Source of the DNA: Diacronema lutheri
Taxonomy: Eukaryota > Haptophyta > Pavlovophyceae > Pavlovales > Pavlovaceae
Direction of reading: 5' to 3'
Assembly: GCA_019448385.1 (NCBI GenBank)
Contig: JAGTXO010000024.1
Coordinates: 474,001-538,000 of the forward strand
Length of the DNA stretch: 64,000 bases
Under the pieces are notes generated by a model that did not search any database, was not told where the DNA came from, and was given only the letters and a program-made list of their open reading frames with translations. The position numbers were made by a program, and so were the translations under genes. Positions 10,353 through 18,888 of this stretch are shown here, one piece after another (position 1 is the stretch's first letter; every line of letters begins with the position of its first letter).

Positions 10353-11047
10353 AGCCGCCGAGCGCTTGCCGTTGGCCACGCCGATGCGGCCGCGCATGGG
10401 ACGCTCGTCCTCATCCTCGTCCTCGTCGTCGTCATCGTCGTCCATGTCGTCGTCCTCTTCGTACTGGTCGAGGAAGCCGATCAGGTGCACAGGGCACGGG
10501 CCGGTGACGGTGAACGAGACCTTCTCGTCGGGCGTGAAGACCATGTCGAGGGGCCACTGCTCCGACCGGCCGCCGGCAAGGCGGCAGAGCGTAAACTTCT
10601 TGCCGTCACCAACGGCGACCTCAAGCGTGCACGTGCCCTCAAGCTTGGCCGCCGTCGAGGCCATCGCCGCCTGCGCAGTCCGGCAGCGCGCGGCGCGCGC
10701 GGCGCGCGGCGCGTCAGAGAGCCGACAGCCGCGCATCGGCCGCGCGACGGCGTTGCGCGCGCCTGCTTGACGACGAGCGGGCGCTCATCAGTCTCGACAA
10801 AAGTTGGCTTGCCCGGCTTGATCTCAAGCCCTGTGCACGCGGCGGCGCGTGCGGCGTGCGGGCCATGCGTGAGCGGCGCGCATGCGCGCACAGCGCGAGC
10901 GGCGGGCATGATCGGCGCGCGCACCGGCGCGCGCTGGGCACTGCTCGGTGCGCGCGACGCGGTGGTGGAGAGCCACACGGTGTGAGCATGCGGCAAAGGG
11001 AAAGCCGCGAGCGCGCGCGCGCGCGCCAGCGCACCCCAGAACGTCAT
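9452..11047 (-). CDS. Nucleoplasmin-like (HD2/FKBP-type) nuclear protein with acidic tracts and C-terminal SANT/Myb-like domain, four exons
   Basis: Exons are 11047-11035, 10830-10763, 10670-10071 and 9883-9452. Exon 1 encodes only MTFWG and joins exon 2 as MTFWGLEIKPGKPTFVETDE, the classic start of the nucleoplasmin-like domain of plant HD2 and fungal/plant nuclear FKBPs. The domain ends near VTGPCPVHLIGFLDQY. Very long Asp/Glu runs follow, then a Lys/Ala/Pro linker (AKTPA repeats) and a C-terminal SANT/Myb-like motif (SAWTAKEDAALKKSAEKHPD, SRWQSIAADV, CKKRLREI). No peptidyl-prolyl isomerase domain is present. Nucleoplasmin-like domains form pentamers and chaperone histones; the SANT domain would tether to histone tails or DNA. 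Introns 1 and 3 have GTGCGC and GTGAGC donors; intron 2 (10762-10671) needs a GC donor (CAG then GCGCGC). Intron 3 carries a C run as pyrimidine tract. A histone chaperone role is likely; deacetylase activity is not implied. Confidence 0.8.
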
Positions 11048-11517
11048 CGCTCTCGACGATCGCGGCCTCGAGGACGATCGCGGCCACCGTCGGCGATCGC
11101 GTGGACACGACACCCGGACTATGGCGCCCGAAACTTAACGGCCCGCGGACTGTATTGGCCTCCCGCGGCGTGCGGAAGGGCGAGGTGGTGCGCGCACGCC
11201 GCTCGAGCTGCGCGTCGTCTCGTCGATCTGCGCGGCGTCGCGCCAGGCCTGCCGGACGCGGTGCGCTGCCACGGTGACGATCCGCGCCCTGCTGCCACAA
11301 TTGCGTCAACTCGCGCTCGCGCACGCCGCGGAGCGCGCTGCGCCTTGGCGCGCGCGAGCGCAACTTGACGCAATGGTCGGCCAGCACACGCGCGCCAGCA
11401 TACGCGCGCCAGCATACGCGCCGCTACGCGCGCCGACGGCCCGGCGCGCATCATAGAGCGTCGCCGCGCTCGTCACCCGCTGACGGTACGGGCTGGCGAG
11501 CCGCCAGGGTCAAATCG
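11048..11517. other. Intergenic region upstream of the nucleoplasmin-like gene
   Basis: No gene is supported. The sequence holds CG-rich low complexity and a short GCGCGCCAGCATAC repetition near 11390-11425. The 233-base repeat element and UFC1 lie to its right. Confidence 0.4.
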
Positions 11518-11539
11518 CCATCATCATCACGCAGTGCGG

Positions 11540-11772
11540 CTCGTCGGCGCGCGTCACCTGCGCCGGCGGCCACGGCGCCGTCTGCTCCGGCCTCGTCGCG
11601 AGCAGCCCGACCGCTGCTCGCCGCCCGCACGCCGCCGCAGCAACGCTGCGCGTCGTGCTCCCGCGCTCGCCAAGCGAAGAGCTCCCTCACAAGGACACCC
11701 TTGCGAACGGCCCGCACTGCACTCGGGGCGCTCGACCGCGCCCCTGATCGGATTAGGCTTGACCATCTATAC
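11540..11772 (+). mobile_element. 233-base interspersed repeat, copy 1, bounded by a 22-base direct repeat
   Basis: This block (from CTCGTCGGCG to GACCATCTATAC) is about 95% identical to the reverse complement of 54378-54612. A perfect 22-base direct repeat (CCATCATCATCACGCAG plus TGCGG) lies immediately outside it at 11518-11539 and 11773-11794, as expected for a target-site duplication made by LINE-type machinery. No terminal inverted repeats, A tail or convincing polymerase III boxes are seen. It ends about 100 bases before the UFC1 start. A third, shorter CCATCATCAC-like match at 11798-11814 means local sequence repetition could mimic part of the duplication. Confidence 0.6.
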
Positions 11773-11869
11773 CCATCATCATCACGCAGTGCGGACCGCC
11801 ATCATCACGTGCGGCCATCGTGCGTGCCCCTGGTGCGTGGTCGCGCTGGTCGGCACCACCACACCGCAC

Positions 11870-12442
11870 ATGGCGAGCGCCCAGCCAGCCGAGGGCGTGC
11901 CCGCGGCGGCGGGCCCGTCGGAGGGCGAGCCGAAGAAGGAGATCAACATGATGGAGATGAAGACGACGGTGCAAAAGCTGCCGCTGCTCAAAGTGCGCGC
12001 CGGCCCGCGCGACGGCGACGAGTGGATGAACCGGCTCAAGGAGGAGTACGTCGCGCTCATCGCCTACCAGAAGATGAACAAGGAGGCGGGCAACGACTGG
12101 TTCACAATCGAATCGAACAAGACGGGCACCAAATGGACGGGCAAGGTGTGGTTCGTGCACAACCTCCTCCGCTATGAATTTGACCTCGAGTTTGAGCTAC
12201 CCGTCACCTACCCGGCCGTGCCGCCCGAGCTGGCGCTGCCCGAGATCGACGGCAAGACGGAGAAGATGTACCGCGGCGGGAAGATCTGCCTCGACTCGCA
12301 CTTCCGCCCGCTCTGGGCGCGCAACGTGCCGCACTTTGGCCTCGCGCACGCGATGGCGCTCGGGATGGCGCCGTGGCTCGCAGCCGAGGTGCCGCACCTC
12401 GTCGCGGCGGGGCGTATCACGCATCAGGACGGCAAAAAATGA
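11870..12442 (+). CDS. UFC1: UFM1-conjugating enzyme E2
   Basis: UFC1 accepts UFM1 from UBA5 as a thioester and hands it to the UFL1 ligase, modifying ER-associated ribosomes among other targets. The ATG at 11870 gives 190 residues, slightly longer than the usual 167 because of an Ala/Pro/Glu-rich N-terminal extension of about 25. Family landmarks are all present: [60 protein letters not shown], and the active-site region [20 protein letters not shown] with the catalytic Cys at residue 140. [20 protein letters not shown] follows. The single frame has no intron. Its upstream region contains the interspersed repeat, so promoter and repeat may overlap. Confidence 0.96.
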   Translation: MASAQPAEGVPAAAGPSEGEPKKEINMMEMKTTVQKLPLLKVRAGPRDGDEWMNRLKEEYVALIAYQKMNKEAGNDWFTIESNKTGTKWTGKVWFVHNLLRYEFDLEFELPVTYPAVPPELALPEIDGKTEKMYRGGKICLDSHFRPLWARNVPHFGLAHAMALGMAPWLAAEVPHLVAAGRITHQDGKK

Positions 12443-12632
12443 GGCGCAGCGGGCGGGCGCGCAAGCGGCTTGCGATGGGCCACGGCCCACGGCACGCGCC
12501 GCTCGCCCTCAGCTCATCGAGACCAGGCTGTCCAGCCGTCACAGAGTTGGTAGTTGGGAGTCACGAGTGAGTGACGCTCGGAGGGGTACCCATACGCAAA
12601 AGCGAAAGCGCCCAGACAGCCAGCCCCGCGGG

Positions 12633-14995
12633 ATGGCCGCGCTCCGCACGCTCGGCGTGCTGGCCGCCTGCCTGGCCGCGAGTGCGTCGGGTTTCGGCGC
12701 GCCGCGCGTCACGCCGTCGCGCGTGGGCAGCGCACCGCAGCGCCGCGCGCTCGCTTTGGCGGCCGCGGGCGGTGAGGAGCCACCGTCGCCGCCGGCCGAC
12801 GGGCAGGCCGAGCGCGACGAGCTTCGCGAGGGCTCCGAGCTCGCCAAGGAGTTTGAGCTCGCATGGCGGCGGAAGACGGGGCTCGAAGAGATTCGCGCGC
12901 GCGAAAAAGCGTCGATTGACGCGCTCATCGACTCGCAGATTGCGCAGATCCAGGCCGTCAAGGACCAGATGGACATTGACCTCGCGCGATCGCAAGCGGC
13001 GACCAATGAGGCGCTGCGGCAGCACACCGAGGCGGCGCTGCGCGCGATTGACGCCAAGGCAGACGAAGCGCAGCGTATTGGGCGCGCGCAGTTTGACGCG
13101 ATCTTGCGTGGCGAGTCGCCCGCCAGCATCGACGGCGCGGCGCGCGGCGCGGCAGGCGGCGCGGCGGGCGCGCGCGCCGGCGAGCGCGTCGTGCGCTCCG
13201 TCGTGCTCGTCGGCGCTGGCGGGCCGCTGATGCGCGCTGTGGCGCGGCAGCTGTCGGGCAGCGTGCGCGTGCGCGCCGTCATTGCGGGCGATGCCGCCAA
13301 GCGCGACAGCCGCGGCCTCGCGCCGTGGCCGCGCGCGCCGGCGGGCGCGCGGCCGGGCGGCAACGGCGCCGCCGGCGCGGGCGACGCGAGCGGCGGCGGC
13401 GAGGCGCTCGGCTTCGAGCTGGTGGACACGACGGCCGAGCCGCCGTCGCGCTTTGCTGTGCAGCGCGCGATGGACGGTGCCGACTCCGTCCTTTTCTGCC
13501 TCGTCGACGGCGAGCGGCGAGAGTGGTGCCTCGACGAGCAGGCGGCGCGCCGGTGGGTTGAGGGCGCGGGCGGGCCGACGCCGCCTCCCGACGGCGTGCC
13601 CTCGCTGCCCGTGCCCGTCAAGGTGGAGAACGTGGCGGGCAGGCTGCTGCTCGTCGCCTCCGCGCACGGCACCAACCGGGCAGGTGCGCTGCGCGCCGAG
13701 CCGCGGCCGATCGCAGCGCGCCGCACCCGGCGGGTGCGCCTCCGCATCCGACCGGGCGGCGGCCGCCAGCCAGCTCGCGTCCCCTCCCCGCGGCTCTTCG
13801 CTGTGGCTGATCACCGCGCGCGCGACTCGCGCCCGCCGCCGCCCAACCGCACCGCCCGCTGCGCACAGGTGTGATGCCGTACGCGCTGCAGAATGTGTGG
13901 GGGCAGCTCGACGCGTGGCGACGCGTTGAGCAAGACGCGCAGCTCGGCGCAAAGGCGCGCGCCGCTCGCCCGCGCGCTGCGACGCGAAGCTTCCCTCCCC
14001 CTCCTCCGCCCCCCCCCCCCTCCCCCCTTTCCCCCTTGCACCCCTCTCCTGCGTGCGCGCGCATCGCCGCGCTCACGCGCGCGCCCGCACGCGCGCGCGC
14101 GCAGGGCCGCGGCTTCGACTGGTGCGTGGCGCATTTGGGCAAGCTGCTGCCTCCGACGGACAAGGGCGCGGAGGGCAGCGGCCCGCTCACCGTAGCGCCC
14201 GGCGACAGCCTCTCAGCGCCGATCGCGCTCGACACGGCGGCGGACGGCCTCGCGCGCGTGCTGCGCGGCGCCGTGCCCGCCGCGCGCAACGCCTCCTTCT
14301 CGCTGCACGCGGAGGGCGTGGGCGCGCGCGCCGACGCCGCGTGGGCCGACGAGTTCCTCAAACTCGACGGACCCGAGCTCGCGCGGCTGCCATTGCGCGC
14401 AGACGCGGATGCGCGCGCGACGCTGCTCTGGCTGCGCGACTTTGGCGTCTCCCTCACCAAGCCGGGCAGGGACGCGTTGCCCACGCCCGCGCAGGCGCTC
14501 CCCACGGACGACGGTGCGCGCAGCGCCGTGCGCCGGCGGCGACCGCGCGTCCGCCGCGCCCGTCCGCCGCTCCCCGCGCCGCTGCCCACGCCATTTTAAA
14601 AGAGGAGACACCCCTCTCCCCCCTCTCTCTCTCTTGCCGCGCCAGGCGTCAAGATCGTCTTTTTAAAATCGGGCTTTGAGCTCAGCCGCGGCTTTGCGGA
14701 CAAGGACGCGGCGGAGGAGCGCGCGGCGGCGGGCGGCGCGGGCGGCACGAAGGGCGGCGCGAGCGGCGAGCAGCCCGAGCAGGTGGACGCGGGCGCGCGC
14801 GAGGCGCTGCGCGCGGCCGCACTGCGCGGCCGGCCGGACGGCGCGCTGCTGCTGCAGCTCGAGCAGGCGCCCGCGGCGGGCGGGCCGGCGCGCGTGCGCG
14901 TGGTGCGCCAGACGGAGGAGGGCGCGGTGATCAAGGAGACGAGCGAGGGCATCATCCTCGCGCGGCTCACGCGCGAGCTACCGAGCCGGGCGTGA
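12633..14995 (+). CDS. Plastid-targeted Rossmann-fold (atypical SDR-like) protein with N-terminal coiled coil, four exons
   Basis: The gene starts at an ATG at 12633 (MAALRTLGVLAACLAASASG), a signal peptide followed by FGAP and an Arg-rich transit-like stretch, the bipartite pattern of complex red plastids. A coiled coil covers about residues 60-155. A Rossmann-type start (VVRSVVLVGAGGPLMRAVAR) then leads to DGADSVLFCLVDGE, LLLVASAHGTNRAGVMPYAL and RRVEQDAQLGAK, resembling NAD(P)-binding atypical short-chain dehydrogenases, although the Gly motif is degenerate. Exons are 12633-13683, 13869-13954, 14105-14513 and 14646-14995; phases agree and give 631 residues. Introns 1 and 3 use GTGCGC donors; intron 2 has only a GC donor (AAAG then GCGCGC). 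The C-terminal 250 residues match no family I know. Introns 2 and 3 carry C- and CT-rich pyrimidine tracts. The substrate is unknown; a role in plastid complex assembly, as for other atypical SDRs, is a guess. Confidence 0.7.
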
Positions 14996-15129
14996 GGCGC
15001 GCCCACGGCTACGGCCTCACGCTTTCGAGTCCGATTACTGCCACCCACGGCCACGTTGCCGGATTCGAAGCCGTGAAGCTCACAAACGGAAGCAGGCGGC
15101 AAAGGGGGCGCAACGTGCGCGCGCGCGTG

Positions 15130-15639
15130 TCAGTGGCCGTGCGGCGGGCAAACCCTGCCGCCGGGATCGACGGTCCAGTCGTGCGTGCGCTCGGGCGTGC
15201 CACTGCCCAAGGAGCGGCCCGACGAGGCAGCGGCGCGCGCCGGCCCGACCGCGCCCGCGCAGCTGCCGAGCGCGGCGCGCGGCTGGTTGGCCGGCAGGCT
15301 GACGTACGCGTCAGCCTTCGAGGCGTCGCCGCGCAGCCCGGCAGCGGCGCGACCCGCGTGCCACGATGCGGCCCTCAGCCGCTCGAGCTCGACGAGCACC
15401 CCGTCGCTCTCGCCGAGCGGCGCGGTGCGCGCACGCTGCACGCGCTCGCTCGCGGGGAAGGCGCGGCGCAGGAGGCGCGCCGCCATTGCGACGGCTTCCG
15501 ATGGCGAGAGCGTCCATCGCCCAGAATGCGTGGCAACGCGGCGTGCGCGTGAATGGCTGCGCCGCAGAGTCGTGCGTGCTGCGTGCACGCCCTGCGAGTT
15601 GAGCGGCGCGAAGAGCAAGTGGCCAAACGCGGCGAGCAT
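15130..15639 (-). CDS. Hypothetical protein, low support
   Basis: A 169-residue minus-strand frame starts at the ATG at 15639 (MLAAFGHLLFAPLNSQGVHA) and ends at 15130. It has no recognised domain, but its Leu/Ser-rich N-terminal half and predicted helices (WTLSPSEAVAMAARLLRRAF) look more protein-like than the antisense frames. A second minus-strand ATG at 15782 in another frame opens a hydrophobic stretch (MAWTSAFVAVLVTCALNCAH) that could be an upstream signal-peptide exon, but I could not place a convincing splice pair between them. The gene may be real and mis-delimited, or not a gene. Confidence 0.28.
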   Translation of the reverse strand: MLAAFGHLLFAPLNSQGVHAARTTLRRSHSRARRVATHSGRWTLSPSEAVAMAARLLRRAFPASERVQRARTAPLGESDGVLVELERLRAASWHAGRAAAGLRGDASKADAYVSLPANQPRAALGSCAGAVGPARAAASSGRSLGSGTPERTHDWTVDPGGRVCPPHGH

Positions 15640-15782
15640 GTGAGCCTCGTACTGCGTCTGCAGCAGCGCGCATCCTCCCTATTCCGGCGGATCGCGCCGC
15701 GCCGCGGCCAGAGCGCGCGCTCGTGCGCGCAATTGAGCGCGCACGTGACGAGCACGGCGACGAAGGCGCTTGTCCACGCCAT

Positions 15783-16405
15783 GCCGAACGCGCACGGCCG
15801 CTCGGCCGCGCCACCCCGCCCAAAAATTTGCGGGGAGAACGGGCCAGACGACTTCTTAGTTGTGACGACTCCCGGCCTCCCGCTCGCTGCCAAGGAAAGT
15901 GGCGCGAGCGGGAGGACAGACTCTGCGTGCTGTTTTGTCCCCTCGTCAGCTCCGCCGAATTGGCGGGTGTTCGTCGTGCACGCACGGCAGCGCCGGCGTC
16001 GCTCGCACCCGCGCACTCACCGCCGTCCCACGCGGGCGCAAACCGGGGCGGGTGATCGCCGTCGCGCCACGCGCCGCGCGACGTCAGGAATGTGCTGCAG
16101 GCCCCAGATCGGTGCACGGCCCGTCGGCCGCCGACGCCGGACATCCGCCATCCGTACACCGGCGCATTTCGCACGCGCCCGCGGCCAGGCGGCGCGGCTG
16201 CGCGCCAATGGCCCGCCGGACATCCGCCACGCGCAGCGGCGAGCGATCGACCGCCCCCGAGAGAGCCGCGCGGCGACTGCGCCGTACGCGGCGCGTGCGA
16301 GGCGGCGCGCACGCGCGCGGGCAGCCAAGCAGACGAGACGTGCGCGAGCAGCCCGCCGTCGCCGATGCGGCGCAGCTGCGTGGCCGACCGGCGCCATGGC
16401 GCGTC
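15783..16405. other. Region with no supported gene
   Basis: No domain, convincing start or splice signature is visible on either strand between the hypothetical frame and the NDUFB2 stop at 16406. Part of it (15810-15960) is less GC-rich than its surroundings. Confidence 0.4.
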
Positions 16406-16942
16406 TCAGTCGTGCGCTTCCGCGCCCTCACCGTGCGCATCGTGATGGTCGTGGTGGTGGTGGTGGCTCGCGACCGCATTGATCACCTCCTCCAGCTTGT
16501 CCTCGTCGTCGACGTATTCGAGCCCCTTGGCCCAGCGGAGCAGCTCGGTGCGCAGCTCGCCCTTGTCCACGTGGTCGTAATGCCCCTCGATGCCCTACCG
16601 GTCGCCGCGGCGAGGCGCAGCGCCGGGGCGAAGCGGACGAAATGTGGCGGTGAGGAGGCGGAATGGCGTGGCGCGACGCACACGCGCACGCCGCGCGGCG
16701 CGCCTGCGCGCGCGCACAAAAAAGGCCTTGCCGTCGACCTTGAAGCGGTAGAAGATCCACAGCCACATCACGCAGCCCATGCCGCGTGCGACCGCCGTGT
16801 GCCAAAAGCTGGGCAGGTGCGGCTCGATGCCACGGTAGGGGCCGTCGCCATAGCCCGTCGGGCCGTGCCCGCCCGCGAAGGCGCGCGCCCGGCCGAGCGC
16901 CCGCCCGGCCAGGGCCGCCGTCTTCAGTCGGCCGAGCAGCAT
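16406..16942 (-). CDS. NDUFB2: NADH dehydrogenase (complex I) beta-subcomplex subunit 2-like, two exons
   Basis: NDUFB2 (AGGG) is a small single-span accessory subunit of the mitochondrial complex I membrane arm. Exon 1 (16942-16718) starts MLLGRLKTAALAGRALGRAR, a basic mitochondrial presequence, then RGIEPHLPSFWHTAVARGMG and the transmembrane signature CVMWLWIFYRFKVDGKAFF. This matches the Trp-His then Met-Trp-Phe-Trp-Ile pattern of plant and animal NDUFB2. A 123-base intron (16717-16595; donor GTGCGC, acceptor CCGGTAG, phase 0) leads to exon 2 (16594-16406): GIEGHYDHVDKGELRTELLR and a His/Asp-rich tail. The product is 137 residues, longer than the usual 70-110 because of the C-terminal extension. 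The His-rich tail also occurs in plant homologues. Its upstream region abuts the kinase gene, with ATGs 77 bases apart. Confidence 0.78.
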
Positions 16943-17019
16943 GGAGGCGACCGAGTGGTGCTCCCCGGACACCTGCGAGGGCGAGAGTGAAACCGGAACG
17001 AAGAATAGGAACCCCCATA

Positions 17020-17797
17020 ATGGGGTCGTGCGTGTCGTGCGGGAGGGACACGGGACGTTCACGGAGGACACGGGACGCCGACTTGCGGCAGGGCGACGCT
17101 GTCTTCGTGCTCGGCGGGCCTGGCTCGGGCAAGGGCACACAGTGTGCGCTGCTCGCCGCGCGGCACGGCATCGCGCACTTTAGCGCGGGCGACCTGCTGC
17201 GCGACGAGGTCGCGAGCGGCTCGGAGGCGGGCGCGGCGATCGGCGCACTCATCGCGGAGGGCCAAATCGTGCCCGCGCAGACGACTATCGACCTGCTCAA
17301 AAAGGCGATGGCCTCGCGGCAGGGGCCCCATCTGATCGACGGCTTCCCGCGCTCGATCGACAACGCGGCGCTCTACGAGGAGCAGGCGAGGAGCGCGCGG
17401 CCGCGCACCGGGGCGCGACACGCGGCGGCGCGCGCGCGCGCGCGCGCGCGCGCGCGTAAACCCGTGGCGCCCCGACTTCTCCGACCCGCAGCTCGGCGTG
17501 GCGCGCTGTGCGCTCTTCTTCGATGTCGACCTGCCGGCGCTCGATCGCCGACTGCTGCTGCGCGGCGAGACCAGCGGCCGCACCGACGACAACCTCGCGG
17601 TCATCCGCAAGCGCTTCGCCACTTTTGCACGGACATCGATGCCCGTGCTCGCGCACCTCGAGCGGAGCATGGCCGTGCACCGGATCGATGGTGCCGCCGA
17701 CATTGAAATTGTGTTCACCGCGGCCGAGCGCGCACTCCGGCTGGGGCCGTGGGGCGGCGCCGCCGCCTCAGCCGCGGACTTCGAATTTGCTGCGTGA
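17020..17797 (+). CDS. UMP-CMP kinase / adenylate kinase family, two exons, potentially N-myristoylated
   Basis: Nucleoside monophosphate kinases transfer phosphate from ATP to UMP/CMP or AMP. The product from the ATG at 17020 begins MGSCVSCGRDTG, a good myristoylation plus palmitoylation signal, so membrane or flagellar attachment is likely. The P-loop is VLGGPGSGKGTQCALLA; the NMP-binding part includes FSAGDLLRDEV and the LID-side landmarks are HLIDGFPRSIDN and RGETSGRTDDN. Exon 1 (17020-17385) and exon 2 (17492-17797) give 223 residues, typical of plant UMP-CMP kinase; joining yields YEEQ-LGVARCALFFDVD, which aligns with family spacing. The 106-base intron lacks a GT donor at the join and uses GC (CAG then GCGAGG) with a CCGCAG acceptor; it holds a pure CG alternation near 17430-17456. 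UMP-CMP specificity is favoured by the ARG-x-x-SGR-x-DDN-like loop but is not certain. Confidence 0.85.
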
Positions 17798-18210
17798 GCG
17801 GCAATGGTACCGTTGAGGCCGTCGGGCGAGCACGAGGAGAACGGATGGTGCGAGGTGAGCGGCACGTCATTCGAATGGCGGGCAGGCAATGAATGTCGGC
17901 AGTCAAGAGAATTTGGCGGAGGTCGGCAGCGCCGGCGTTGTGAGCTGCTTGGTGTCGGGCACCATAATGAGGTCCTCGGCGACGATCGGCGACTATCGGC
18001 GAGGAACTTCCGAGGCCTTCCGACGTTGGACGCTACGTCTTAATTATCACGTTGGGGCCGAAGTACCACCGCCCCCCTTTTTGGACTCGACTTTGAAACT
18101 GGCAAGGATGGCGCAGCATCGACACACCACGCGCAGCGCGATCTCCCCATTCAAGCGAGCCAGCTACCGTCGCAATTGGACATCGGCAACAGCGGTGACG
18201 CCCCGCCAAA
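17798..18210. other. Region with no supported gene, less GC-rich
   Basis: The GC level falls here compared with neighbouring genes. No domain is visible. It adjoins the helicase fragment and the AT-rich-ended element, so it may belong to the same block of degraded mobile DNA. Confidence 0.35.
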
Positions 18211-18888
18211 CATGAGGATGCTCGCCCCTTATGCCGCCCACGACAGCTCAAGGTCTACAACGTGAGCTCCGACGCGGACGCGGTACGCACCCCCCTCTGC
18301 GTGGACGGCCTCAAGGACCACGGCCCGCTATTCTGGGACGAGGTCGAGAAACTCGTTGAGGAGGTGCACACCGACTACCGATCGATGGTTGTGCTCGTCA
18401 ACACGTACCAGGAGAAGACGATGGAGGTGCTCGGCCTTTTCTCGCAGCACGTGCTGGACGTTGGCGACGACAAGCTCGAGCCGGATTTCCTTCTCGCCAC
18501 GATCCACCAGGTAAAGGGCCAGCAGTACGACAACGTGATGCTCGCGAACGACATCTGCGACGTGGCCGCGTTTCGCACCGCATGGACGTTCGCCGACGGC
18601 AAGCGGCAGCTGCTCGCGACCACGAGGCACACGTCTATGGCCTCAATCACCCTGGGCTCCGGCGTCAAGGCGGCCGAGTTCAAGGCGCACCAGGTGCGTG
18701 CGCTCGTCAGCCAGCTGTACACGCCGTTTGCCGCCGAGCCTCTCATGTCTTCTGACGCTCTCGCTTTGTCGCCAACGCGCTTTGGTTCGGCCACGACAAC
18801 CTGCGCCCCGCGCTTCGTCTGTAACACCTGCACCCCGTCTGTTGCCAGACGGACATACGGTTCAACCAGGGTTCGAGATTTTCACTGA
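18211..18888 (+). CDS. Fragment of an SF1 (UvrD/FBH1-like) DNA helicase
   Basis: An open frame without a good upstream ATG encodes the C-terminal part of a UvrD-type helicase: SMVVLVNTYQEKTMEVLGLF, then the diagnostic motif V region LLATIHQVKGQQYDNVMLAN followed by an acidic residue. No Walker A or motif II is found upstream, so the ATPase N-terminal domain is absent from this locus. The frame after about 18700 (past a possible GTGCGT donor) no longer looks conserved and runs into the AT-rich element. It could be a decayed host FBH1-like gene, or cargo of the mobile element that starts near 18851. The start coordinate is simply the beginning of plausible similarity. Confidence 0.5.
   Translation, partial: HEDARPLCRPRQLKVYNVSSDADAVRTPLCVDGLKDHGPLFWDEVEKLVEEVHTDYRSMVVLVNTYQEKTMEVLGLFSQHVLDVGDDKLEPDFLLATIHQVKGQQYDNVMLANDICDVAAFRTAWTFADGKRQLLATTRHTSMASITLGSGVKAAEFKAHQVRALVSQLYTPFAAEPLMSSDALALSPTRFGSATTTCAPRFVCNTCTPSVARRTYGSTRVRDFH

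Noticed and set aside
10077-10470. Plus-strand poly-Ser and poly-Val frames opposite the acidic tracts
   Set aside because: They are shadows of GAC/GAG repeats in the nucleoplasmin-like gene.
18851-18880. Possible tRNA B box (GGTTCGAG)
   Set aside because: No matching A box or cloverleaf; the sequence is part of the inverted-repeat element's end.
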